Source: Gigaspora rosea
Lineage: Eukaryota; Glomeromycota; Glomeromycetes; Diversisporales; Gigasporaceae
Direction of reading: 5' to 3'
Assembly: GCA_003550325.1 (NCBI GenBank)
Contig: QKWP01000211.1
Coordinates: forward strand, 195,143 to 259,142
Length of the DNA stretch: 64,000 nt
Below are positions 34,348 through 44,793 of this stretch, piece by piece. A model generated the notes under the pieces. The model was given only the letters and a program-made list of their open reading frames with translations. It was not told where the DNA came from and ran no database searches. The position numbers and the translations under genes are program-made. Each line of letters starts with the position of its first letter. Positions within the stretch are counted from its first letter, which is position 1.

Positions 34348-34816
34348 AAACATTAATCCCTTATGAAGAATATGTATTAGAGAAAACAGACCATATTAAT
34401 ATTAGACCATTAACAAAGGAACAAGGATTAAAATTTAGAGCTTTACTTAATGAGTTCTCTGATCTCTTTGCAAAAGATATCAATGAACTTGGACAAACAG
34501 ATCTGGTACAGCATAGAATCTATACTGAGGATGTGCCTCCAATCAAACAACGAGCTTATAATATACCCTCAAGTGAACAAGAATTTATCAAAAAAGAAAT
34601 TGAATGAATGTTGGAAAGCATATCATTCAACTATCTGAAAGCCCAAGCCCCTGGGCATTACCTATTGTTCTTGTTCGCAAAAAGAGTGATAAATTGAAAT
34701 TCTGTATTGATTACAAAAAACTTAATAGCATTACCAAAAAGGATGCTTATCCTCTACCTCGAATACAGAAAATGTTAAATACTTTTGAGTCCCAATTTTA
34801 TGAGCAATCATACTAA
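34335..34816 (+). pseudogene. Ty3/gypsy reverse transcriptase, N-terminal fragment
   Basis: It starts with LLNEFSDLFAKDINELGQTD, then VQHRIYTEDVPPIKQRAY. After a shift near 34610 it continues PIVLVRKKSDKLKFCIDYKK, LNSITKKDAYPLPRI. This is the standard start of a gypsy RT, before the catalytic YxDD. It stops at 34814-34816 and the palm domain is missing. It lies on the strand opposite to the surrounding gag/protease and integrase. The 34808 boundary is a rearrangement or insertion breakpoint. Confidence 0.88.
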
Positions 34817-36245
34817 CAAATCCTCCACTATCATGATAGCCGGATAAGTTCTATCCTTTATATCAATATAACATTTAACAGATGTAATATGTATATCTGG
34901 TTGTGGTTTGGTATTTTCAGAATTCAACTCAGTAATATAGTTATAAGAGCAGTACGAATAGAATAGTTGTCCAAAAGTCTTTCCAGGTTCTAGATTTAGA
35001 TTTAGGTTTGGTTTTAGCAACCATATTTATATTGCAATAGTGAGCAAGTATAGTATGGTCCTCATCGCTCTAGGCTTCTATCTCTTGATCTACTATGATC
35101 TTGAGAGCTATTTCTGTTTTTATTTTGTCCTCTATTTCTAGAGTGACTTCTACTTCGATTATTTTAATAGTTATTGTTATTATTGAATCAGTTGTAGTTG
35201 TTGTTGTTATAATTATTGTTATAGTTGTTTCTTTTGTTTTGATTATTGTTGTTGAAGTTATTGTTTTTAGGTTTTCCTCTATTTTTGTTTCTTGAGTCAT
35301 ACAGTTGTTTGTGACAATTAGCCATGAATGTTCTGGCTTTCTATAGTAGTAGCAAACAGCTATAGTTTTTGAGAAGTTGAATTTGGTTTCTGTAGTATAG
35401 ACAGGCTGGAGTTGTTGTTGCTGTGCTAAATTAATATTCAATTTAGCAATTTGGTCTGTTAGTTGAAATATGACAACATGTTCAGATGAAGCTACAAATT
35501 TTCCTGTTTTCCATTGCTTCTCAGTAGTAATAGTAGCATTTAAATTTTCAGGACCTGAAGCTTGAACAGGCATTGCAAATTCAGGTCGTAGGCCTTTAAT
35601 AAATAACTGTAGAATAAATCCATTGGGTAGGCCAGTTACTTTTTCTCTAAGATTTTTAAATCGAATAATATAAACATTAATGGTACAAATCCTTGTTTAA
35701 TTTCAAAAAGTTATTGTTGGCACAAAACTTTTTGCTTTATGTCACTAAAGCATAGTTTAAATTGGTATTTAAAACTATAGTCTTGATCATGGTCATTATT
35801 ATAAGCCGTAAGCCCAGCACCATTAACCCATTCTGTGGCAATTCCTTTTATATAGGCTTTAGCTAAAGCTAGTTGTCAATTAGCATTCCAGTTATTAGCT
35901 ATAGTAGCTTGGTCAAATTTCTTGATCCAATTGATAGGATCTTTGGTTCTATCTCTTTTAAAAGGTTCAATTTTGATTAAATTCTTTTCTCCTCCTTGAT
36001 TTCGTTCAATGACTTCAGCCAATCAGATATGGGCCTCAGCTGTACCATTCATATTTCTTTTGTCATCTGATAAGTTTGTTTCTGATATAGAGTCTTGGTC
36101 ATCAGAGTTGTTAACTAAAGCTTCAGCCTGATCAAGAATGTTGGCAATAAATTCACCAAGAGATATAGCAAATTCTGTATCCGAGTGATTATCTACCGTT
36201 TTTTGAGCTATTTTCTTAGTATTGGTAAGATCAGTGTATATAGGA
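34808..36245 (-). pseudogene. Ty3/gypsy gag C-terminal part and protease-region remnant
   Basis: Reading leftward there is a gag core (PFKRDRTKDPINWIKKFDQA near 35960, then ATEWVNGAGLTAYNN near 35860), as in retrotransposon gag domains. A damaged CCHC knuckle follows (CYYYRKPEHSW near 35340; the second Cys is Tyr), and then an Asn/Arg/Ser-rich tail in another frame (NNRSRSHSRNRGQNKNRN near 35150). Last comes a segment ending IKDRTYPAIMIVEDLLV at 34808, in the place where the protease lies. There are several stops. Gag packages RNA and protease cleaves the polyprotein. The protease catalytic motif is not seen. Confidence 0.75.
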
Positions 36246-36472
36246 CTATCCCTTAAACCATCCAGCGGGCAAATTTGCCCACTAAAATCTTGTTTTTTTT
36301 TGATTTTTAAATGATTGTGCCAGATTTTCCTAAGCATTTTTACCCTCTTTTATAAGGGGAGCACTATTTATCACCTGATTTTTTAGGTAGGTGGGGGTAG
36401 AGCAATTATTAGGTCCTATATATAATATAATATATATAATATATATAAATATATATTTATAGAAAATAACTA

Positions 36473-36771
36473 ATTGTACATGGGGTGTTTGAACACGGGT
36501 ATAATAATTTTTATAAATTAAAAGATTTTTAATTAAAATAAAAAATAATTTAATTAATATTAGGGTTAGGGTAAGAACTGGGATGGAGCGGGGGCATAGT
36601 TTATACCAAGATTTTACAAGTAATTTTTTTTCTTAGAGCCCATAGATTGTTTCTTAAGCAAATTTTAATTTTTGTTTTTTTTTCTTTATGTTTGTTGTAC
36701 AAAAAATGATCTGCTACTGCATTTTTCTATATGATTTGTGTAGTACAGTGTTCAAACACCCCGTGTACAAA
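36473..36771. mobile_element. 299-bp MITE with TA duplication
   Basis: The termini (A/T)TTGTACA(T/C)GGGG followed by TGTTTGAACAC are inverted. They are flanked by TA at 36471-36472 and 36772-36773. The interior contains TTAGGGTTAGGGTAAG near 36562, telomere-like. It lies in the left arm of the foldback element; the right arm has no counterpart, so it inserted later. Confidence 0.85.
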
Positions 36772-37069
36772 TAGAAATGCTCATATTTATATATATTATT
36801 ATATATATAAAATTTTTAATATTGAATAACTTTAGATCCACCAGTCCATTTTTGATGATTTAACTACCAAAATGTTCGCCTTAGTGAGCCGATTCTAACA
36901 AGCTTAAAATCACTAAATTCTAATTACAGGATCCTAAGATAAACAAAGATTTGTATTCTATAAACAATTAATAATTAGATATGTCTAATTTGGTGAACCT
37001 AAGTTTTATGATGAATACCACGTGCCATATCGTCAGAATCAGATTATTTTGGTACCATTCGATTCGTCT

Positions 37070-37236
37070 CATTGAGACTAGTGCTCCTAGGTCCAGTTCG
37101 GGTCTGGTCTGGTCCGATCCAGTCCGGGATCAGACCAGACTCAGACTCTAAATTTTACTAATTTCAGACTTCAGACCAGACTCAACTATGAGTCCAGTCT
37201 GGGTCTTGTTCGAAAACTGCAGACTGGTCTGAGTCC
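37070..37236. repeat. GC-richer palindromic block (GGTCTGGTC / GACCAGAC type)
   Basis: Dense alternating GGTCTGGTC and GACCAGACTC motifs with opposite orientation at the two sides give a foldback of about 165 bp. No exact target duplication was identified. Confidence 0.6.
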
Positions 37237-37269
37237 GAATATAATTATATATATTTTTTGGCATTGAAA

Positions 37270-38399
37270 AAGTTTACTTAGTGCATTTTGTTAGAATAAA
37301 TTAGTAAAATTTTATGAATCATAAGTTTTTATAGAATTTTATTAATAAAATTCTATAAAATCTTATAATTCGCAAATTTTTATTAATTAATTCTAACAAA
37401 ATGCACTAAGTAAACTTGTTCAGCACCTAAAAATACATTAAATCGGCAGGGTTGTTTTTATTTTACTTGAAATTTGGAGAAAAGATGCATAATTTTGGAT
37501 TTTTGATCAAAAAAGTCAAATTTAAGCATCTTTTCTCCAAATTTCAAGTAAAATAAAAACAACCCTGCCGATTTAATGTATTTTTAGGTGCTGAACAAGT
37601 TTACTTAGTGCATTTTGTTAGAATTAATTAATAAAAATTTGTGAATTTTAAGATTTTATAGAATTTTACTAATAAAATTCTATAAAATCTTATGATTCAC
37701 AAAATTTTACTAATTATTTCTAACTTAATGCACTAAGTAAACTTGTTCAGCACCTAAAAATACATTAAATCGGCTGGGTTGTTTTTATTTTACTTGAAAT
37801 TTGGAGAAAAGATGCATAATTTTGGATTTTTGATCAAAAAAGTCAAATTTAAGCATCTTTTCTCCAAATTTCAAGTAAAATAAAAACAACCCTGCCGATT
37901 TAATGTATTTTTAGGTGCTGAACAAGTTTACTTAGTGCGTTTTGTTAGAATTAATTAATAAATATTTGTGAATTTTAAGATTTTATAGAATTTTACTAAT
38001 AAAATTCTATAAAATCTTATAATTCACAAAATTTTACTAATTATTTCTAAATTAATGCACTAAGTAAACTTGTTCAACACCTAAAAATACATTAAATCAG
38101 CAGGGTTGTTTTTATTTTACTTGAAATTTGGAGATAAGATGTTAAAATTTGTCTTTTTTGATCAAAACTCCAAAATTGTGCATCAAATCTCTAAATTCCA
38201 AGTAAAATAAAAACAAACTAGCCATTTTAATACATTTTTAGGTGCTGAACAAGTTTACTTAGTGCATTTTGTTAAAAATAATTAATAAAAATTTGCGAAT
38301 TATAAGATTTTATAGAATTTTATTAATAAAATTCTATAAAAACTTATGATTCATAAAATTTTACTAATTTATTCTAACAAAATGCACTAAGTAAACTTG
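37270..38399. repeat. Array of alternating palindromes, exact 327-bp period
   Basis: Palindrome P1 (starts AAGTTTACTTAGTGCATTTT, 148-149 bp) lies at 37270-37418, 37597-37744, 37924-38071 and 38251-38399. Palindrome P2 (starts GTTCAGCACCTAAAAATACA, about 179 bp) fills each gap: 37419-37596, 37745-37923 and 38072-38250. Starts of P1 are exactly 327 bp apart. Each P1 and P2 is itself an inverted repeat. P2 copy 3 is more diverged than copies 1 and 2. The whole array is symmetric because it begins and ends with P1. Confidence 0.92.
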
Positions 38400-38683
38400 T
38401 TTATACTATTAAAATTACACAAAAGTTGAACGATCTTGGGATCCTGTGCTTGGATTTTGATGATTTTGGGCTTGTTAGAATCGTCTCACTGAGACGAACA
38501 TTTTGGTAGTTGAATCGTCCAAAAAATACCAGTAGATCAAAAGTTATCCAATTTTAATATATTTATATATTATTAAATTTTAACCAATCAAATGCTTAGA
38601 AAAATTATCAGGTGGGGGGGTAGGGGGGTCAACTACTTAGTGAAACCCTAATCAGGTGATTTCTGGCACTCCTCTAAGCTAGA

Positions 38684-39130
38684 ATTAAAGTATACTATTT
38701 TGCAAATCAACTTGTGATTTTATATCATGTGGTAGTGGTATATTACAAGGAATATGCGTGCTAGTAGTACAGCGATTCTCTATTAATCACTATTAATTTA
38801 CTATTAAAAAAATCGAAAAAAAATTGAAAAATAAAATATTATGAATAAGTCCCACATTTTATATGATAATATTTCATTTATATCTGTAATATTCAAAGCT
38901 GAATTATCAGAGTGATTGGGAAGCTTTAACCCAATAAACATTCCTTAACAAAAATGCAGAATATTTCGTGAAATTTTGCTTGTGATCTTTGCTTGTGTCA
39001 CATGGCATGTGCAATGATGTACTATTGTATTGTCACATGCATTGTGTTCTCAAGAGTTACTCTAATCAATTTCGGTTAGTCTTTCAACAAAAAAAAATTT
39101 TTCTATATGTTTACTTTTCTTCTAATTATT
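38684..39130. other. Right-arm unique part of the foldback element
   Basis: AT-rich sequence without a counterpart in the left arm. A 74-codon plus-strand frame at 38989-39213 has no recognisable motif and crosses the element end, so it is not called. Confidence 0.5.
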
Positions 39131-39177
39131 TTAGCGGGCAAATTTGCCCACTTAACTTGGACAGTTTAAGGGATAAG

Positions 39178-40005
39178 AGGTTTCAATGTTTTGATTATTG
39201 TCAATCCAATTAACTTCATCTGTTGGTGGATATAATGATGACTGTTCAATACTTGTATGATATAAGGTTTCAATATTTGTTTTACTAAGTTTATAGTGGG
39301 TATTATCTATGTGAAAACATAAGCTAGGTGAGGATGAAGGGACTAATTCAACAATTGGGTCAGAAGTATATTTGGTTGTAGAAAGTACTAATAGACTTAA
39401 AGGGGCAGTATAAGTATATTGGTTTTGAACAGGTACAGGACTAAATACAAGAGTAGTATAAGCTCTAGGAATATAGTTTGGTTGATCAATATTCCAATTA
39501 TCAGTAGTTTCTAGTTGTAGATATAATAGAGTATACTGACTTGTAGATGATTGTTCTGCATTATAATCCAAAGTTACAGATGACCATAGATTAGTTGTAC
39601 TAGTAAGTGAAGATATTTCAGGTGAAGGAGATTATTTTGAAGTACTAATAGAGTAATAGGACTATTAGGAGCAGATCTGTCACCAATAACTTGTTCAGGA
39701 CTTGTTGAGACAGGATAAAAAGTAGTAGTATTTTCTTGTTCAATTTCTATAGTTGAAGTAGATATATCATGGATTTCACCAGCAAATTCAATGACAGTTT
39801 CACTTGGTTCAGTAGGGGTAAAAGCAGATAAAAATGAAGTATTAGAAAGAGGGATATCAGTTGCTATTTCAATATTAATTTGAGAGGTTTCACTATTTGA
39901 AGCAGGACTATTATTGTGTTCAAGAGTAGGGATTTCAATATCAATAACATTTTCTGAACTAGTAGATTGATTAGGTGAGTTAAAAGTAATTGGGTATTAT
40001 CAGTG
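39178..40005 (-). pseudogene. Ty3/gypsy gag N-terminal part, acidic Ser/Thr-rich
   Basis: Reading leftward from about 40000 there is an acidic Ser/Thr/Pro-rich frame (NSPNQSTSSENVIDIEIP..., PSETVIEFAGEIHDIS). After a shift near 39600 comes the 139-codon frame 39571-39152 (MDYNAEQSSTSQYTLLYLQL... to DEVNWIDNNQNIETS). The frame is broken at 39177 by the foldback element, and gag sequence resumes at 36245. No fold is recognised in this part; the assignment rests on position and strand continuity with the gag core. Confidence 0.55.
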
Positions 40006-40702
40006 TTGATGTTTGTTAATAGTGTTATTATATAATCGAGTTAGGAAATCTCCTATAAGATTTAAATAGATTAAAAAAAAGAGACGAAAATTTATCTGCC
40101 AGAGATAAGTTACTAATAAATAATATAGTTTACTAGTTGATAATAGAAATGATACAAATAATAATTTGTGTGCGAAAAGAGAAATAAAATAAAATATAGT
40201 TCGAAAAATACAATAATATCGACAATAAATCAGTCATAATAGTAGTTAGTAACAACAATTTAAATTATAATAAGCATGCAATAATATTGTTAATATGCCA
40301 GCTGTATTTGCAAAAGGTAAAAGCATAAACTCTCCAAGTTTGTTTTACAAAATACAAAATTCATTTTTAAAGATTAAATGGTTATACTTAATAAAACAAA
40401 TTCCAATATTGCTTTTTTAGAGGCCAATTCTGCAATAATAAAGAATAAAAATAGAATTCAAGATGTATAGTCCTAGTAGAGCTTGGTGATTTCATCTATG
40501 ATTTCATGCTTTTCCATAGGAGGTCCACTTGATTCCAGAATGGTTTCCTTCAAAGAAGCAGTGTTTTGTTTAGGTGATAGAATTTCAAAGAGCTATTTAA
40601 TTTTAAATGGGCAGAGTTTCTCTTAGATTTTAGCAAGTTTTCAAGAAAGAAGCAAGAGTTTGCTTTAAGAGAAAAAAGTGTTCCCGCCGTTAAAAGAATG
40701 TT
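40006..40702. other. Retrotransposon leader region
   Basis: Between the gag start and the primer-binding site. AT-rich on the left and more mixed near 40480-40700. The 85-codon minus frame at 40550-40807 crosses the LTR edge and is not believed. Confidence 0.5.
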
Positions 40703-40720
40703 TTCCACCAGAAGGCACCA
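40703..40720 (-). other. Primer-binding-site-like sequence
   Basis: On the minus strand TGGTGCCTTCTGGTGGAA starts three bases after the inner LTR end (CATTATAACA-TTT). LTR retrotransposons prime minus-strand cDNA from a tRNA 3' end (CCA), giving TGG at this place. I cannot say which tRNA matches. Confidence 0.65.
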
Positions 40721-41451
40721 AAATGTTATAATGCTATAGCCTTTTTGTATTGAATATAGCAAAGTAACAAAGTCACCTAGTGCAGTGATATATTTATGAA
40801 TATACACAGAGTGAAGATAAAGTGTACTTTTTACTTCATAGCAGGAGCCAAACAGTTTATTATAAAGATAGTATATAATTTATTAAATAATATAAGATAG
40901 TAATAAGCCTTGTCTGTAGAAATTACCCTAGAGGGGGAATATTACACTTTACAAGATAATAATAAAGAGATAGGATATATTATCCTAAGCTAAAATTCTA
41001 GATGAGGGTATTGAACTCTAACTTTTGCAGAAAGGAAGAAATGCTTCTTTTTTATAACTTTTCTATTCTAAGAGGTGTAACAATTCTATTGTTAATTTGT
41101 GCAAAGATAACTAGAAATAATTATTACATTATTGTAGAGACAGTTAGTAGTATTTGTATGGAGGTAATTAGAGATATTTGTTTGGAATAAACAGAGATAT
41201 TTGTGTGATGATAGATAGGGATATTTGTATAAAGATAGATGGAGATATTTGTACAAAGATAAATAGAAGTATTAGCGTAGAAGTAGTTGTGGGTAGTTGT
41301 GTAAAGGTAATTGGAGGTAGTTGTGTCGCTTCTTGTATTACCAAAGTTACTGGTTTGTGTAACCTTATATTACCTAGTATAACTAAGCCACAGTATTGTA
41401 GCGCAGTTACTGTGCTTCATTCTTTTACCCAATAGAATCTTTTCCTATATT

Positions 41452-42069
41452 TTTTTTTAAGGTGAAGTCGTGCCTCGAAGACTTTTTTATTAAGTATATG
41501 TTTGTATATATTATGCGATAAATATTATACTATATTAAGTACAAGAGACTTAGACTTACTTGACTATCTGTGACCTAAATATACCAGAGCTTTCTATACC
41601 CATTTTCTGTATAACCTGGATTTTTGGACTACTCCCTATTTTGTTATTCCGCTACTTACTATATTCTCCGCTTCTCTCATATTGCCAATCCTATACTTCC
41701 AAATAGGTGCAAGAGCCTTGCCCAGATGATCATAACCTCATGGTTACTTCCTAAATCTTGGTGTTCTGAGATTACCCACACGGTAGTGGGGGCCAAGCTA
41801 AGCTTTGCTCACTACTCTCAGTAATCTATTGTATATTACTGCAGATATACTAACTGGATTGGTTAGCAAATACTTTTCCTAAAGGTAGATGAGCACTGGC
41901 TATGTTGCGTAACTGGCCCAAGTGAGAACTACTCCTATTCTCAGCAAGCTAGCTCTCACTCCTTCTATGTGATACAGCAACTCCCAACTGGATTTCATAA
42001 TACATTTCTGTAATACTTCCAACTTCTTGTAGAGCGGTTAGTGTTCTACTATTGGTTAGGCCTCTTTTT
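41452..42069 (-). mobile_element. ~0.6-kb retroposon with poly(A), minus strand
   Basis: Inserted in the LTR. CTATATT occurs on both sides (41445-41451 and 42070-42076), and a T run at 41451-41458 is the poly(A) end on the minus strand. The 3' end has AATAAAAAAG as a possible polyadenylation signal (AATAAA). Its GC content is higher than the flanks. No coding frame was recognised and no clear Pol III boxes, so it could be a SINE or a 5'-truncated LINE. Confidence 0.75.
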
Positions 42070-42606
42070 CTATATTTATATACTATAATAGGGAATTGCT
42101 ATTCGCACCATGGATTTTTGCTATTCGCACCATGGATTATGCAAGATTATGCAATATGTTAATCACTTCGATTATATCACATATACAACCAATAGCATAA
42201 GACTGTTTTCTTTTCTGTCACATGAAATTGTTACATGTATTAATTGTCACAATAAAGCATGTACAGCATTGATTAAAGCGTGCATTGTCAATTACCTCTA
42301 AAGAGCGATGATATACGCGCTGCCAATATGGTGACTAGTTTGGTATTGTGCAGTTAATTAATAATACGCAGGTTAAAAATATTTTGCTATAGTTCTAAAT
42401 CGTACAAGATTAGAAAACAGCGAATTGGTTTTTGAAGACCTTGCATACTCAAACTTTTAGCACACAAACTTCGGATCGGTTAATTTTGTCACAAAATGTT
42501 CGACGAATGAGATTTTACAAAGAATAATTCAATAATGAATGTGAATTTGAAAATATAAGGAGAATTGCTTAAGGTATAAGAATTATTCGTGCTATTTCTC
42601 TCTGAA

Positions 42607-43960
42607 GTTATATCTTAGATGCATTCACAAGAATTTGTGACTTTTTACATATCATAGAAGGTATTTGACTGGGTCTTGTTATGGCAAAATGGGTGATTAG
42701 GATAAGTATTCTACTTAATCTTTGTTCTTACTAGTTAGCTCCAACTTCAATTCGAACATTAGTTTTCTAATTCTATTTTTCTAATTCAAATAATGGTTTT
42801 AATTATTCTCTTTTTCTTTTAGCCTTCTTGTTCAAATATGTCAATTTCGCAAGAATTTGTGGCTTTTTACATAAGATCATGGAAGGTATTTGACTTGGTC
42901 TAAGGTTTAAGATGTTCAGGTCTTGTTACGGCAAACCAGGTGATTAGAATAAGTATTCTACTTGAATTTGCTTTTACTAGTTAGCTTCAACTTCAATTTG
43001 AATATTAGATCTCTAATTTTATTTTCCTAATTTGAATAATGGTTTTAATTATTCTCTCCTTCTTTTAGCCTTCTCGTTCAAATATGTCAATTTCGCCTTT
43101 GAATATATTACTTTATACATAATATTAGATCTAGGATGCTTTTCCGGAGTAGGTATAATTTACTACTTTGTAGTTTGCATTAACATTGTTGCCTTCCCAA
43201 TTCTGCAATTTATTAATTCCCTTTTCCTAAATCGAATAATAGTTTTAATTATTTTTTTTTAGCCTTCTAATTAATTTTGCCTTGAATATGTTTATTAATA
43301 CGTGATAGTACTTTTCCGGAGTAAGTATAGTTCACTATTTTGTAGTTTGCATTAACATTGTTGACTTCCCAATTCTGCAATTTATTAATTTCCTTTTAAT
43401 AATTTGAATAATGGTATTAATTATTCTCTCTTTTTTTTTAGCCTTCTCATTAATTTCGCCTTGAATATATTTCTTTATATGTGATTGTGCTTTTCTGGAA
43501 TAAGTATAGTTTACTACTTTGTAGTTTGCATTAACATTGTTGCCTTCCCAATTCTTGCCTTCCCAATTCTGCAATTTATTAATTTTCTTTTCCTAATTCG
43601 AATAATGGTTTTAATTATTTTCTCATTAATTTTGCCTTCTCATTAATTTCGCCTTCTCATTAATTTCACCTTGAATATGTTTCTTTATATGTGATAGTGC
43701 TTTTCCAGAATAAGTATAGTTCACTACTTTGTAGATTGCATTAACATTGTTGCCGTCCCAATTCTGCAGTTTATTAATTCCCTTTTCCTAAATCGAATAA
43801 TAGTTTTAATTATTTTTTTTTAGCCTTCTAATTAATTTTGCCTTGAATATGTTTATAAATACGTGATAGTACTTTTTCAGAGTAAGTATAGTTCATTACT
43901 TTATAGTTTGCATTAACTTCTAAATTCTGCAATTTATTAATTTATTTCGCTATGCCATGC
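42607..43960. repeat. Subterminal tandem repeats of the MULE
   Basis: Two copies of ~240 bp (about 42607-42838 and 42849-43079, with CAAGAATTTGTG and GACT(G/T)GGTCT blocks) lead into about five copies of ~180-190 bp. Boundaries of the latter, with AGCCTTCT or GCCTTCT, are near 43067, 43261, 43440, 43634 and 43822. Each contains CACTATTTTGTAGTTTGCAT or a close variant and a GTTGCCTTCCCAATTCTGCA-type block. Each ends in a T-rich tract and AG, resembling a 3' splice site. Confidence 0.85.
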
Positions 43961-44793
43961 TTAGATATTATTAATTATTTAGCTATTAGATCTAAGACGT
44001 GCTATACGCATGCATGCATATACTTTTCCTGAATAAGTATTACTTATATTTTCCACTTAATAACTTGCAAATTAAAAGCATTTCTAATTTATTCTTTGGC
44101 TATAGGTATGACTAATTACTTTCCTATAATATGTCGAATAATGCCAAGAAGAATATTTGCAGAAGTCAGCAATTTCATCTAAGTCTTGCCCAAATTAGTT
44201 ATAACATAAATTGGGGTTTCCTTGTTTTGGTTATGCATTCAAGCTGGTGGGTGAAGCATAATTTCATATAATTAGAGTGCTATTATATATGATAGTAAAT
44301 GGTAGTAAAAAAGGTAATGTAAAAATCGTGACGAAAATGTAAGATTAGATAGATAGAAATGTATTTAAACCATGTTTTTTTGACTTCGATGAAATTTCAA
44401 AATTCACACAATAAAATCTTTAAAATCAAATTATCTTTACACATTATACAATTTTTATTTTTTTTAAGTATTGATTAAAAATACATTTATTGAATTTTTT
44501 TGACTAATAAACTAATTTAATAAATTGTCCATCACGCATATTCAACCCTTAAATTACTTTCATTCATTAAAAAATCTCTTGAACTATTCGAATTTTCTAT
44601 AGTATACAAATCGAAACCTTATAGTATACTAATCATCTTGTGCATCCTACTATTAATAAATTACTTCAAGTTACAGAATGCACCTTTTCCAAAACTATAT
44701 AGATTAATAATTGCATTAGCTAAATTGTCCTGCAACTCAAAAAATTTTTTTAGTAATAGTATAACCTTTAAATCATTTAACAGTTTTTAACAT
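43961..44793. other. MULE interior upstream of the transposase
   Basis: AT-rich; the promoter is presumably here, but I cannot point to it. No frame is supported. Confidence 0.5.

Larger units (their letters stand above)
36246..39177. mobile_element. 2.9-kb nested foldback element splitting gag
   Basis: Inverted sequences pair at successive depths: ends with TATCCCTTAAAC then GGGCAAATTTGCCC (36247-36280 against 39136-39175); ATCACCTGATT blocks (36370 against 38650); and a ~117-bp arm (36825-36940 against 38431-38547) containing AACTACCAAAATGTTCG. The centre is a palindrome array (37270-38399). The left arm also holds a MITE (36473-36771) and a 165-bp palindromic block. gag frames stop at one edge and resume at the other. 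No transposase is visible. A target duplication is not clear (perhaps 3 bp). Confidence 0.75.

Noticed and set aside
37270..38399. CRISPR-like array
   Set aside because: Repeats are long palindromes alternating with a second fixed palindrome; there are no short repeats with unique spacers.
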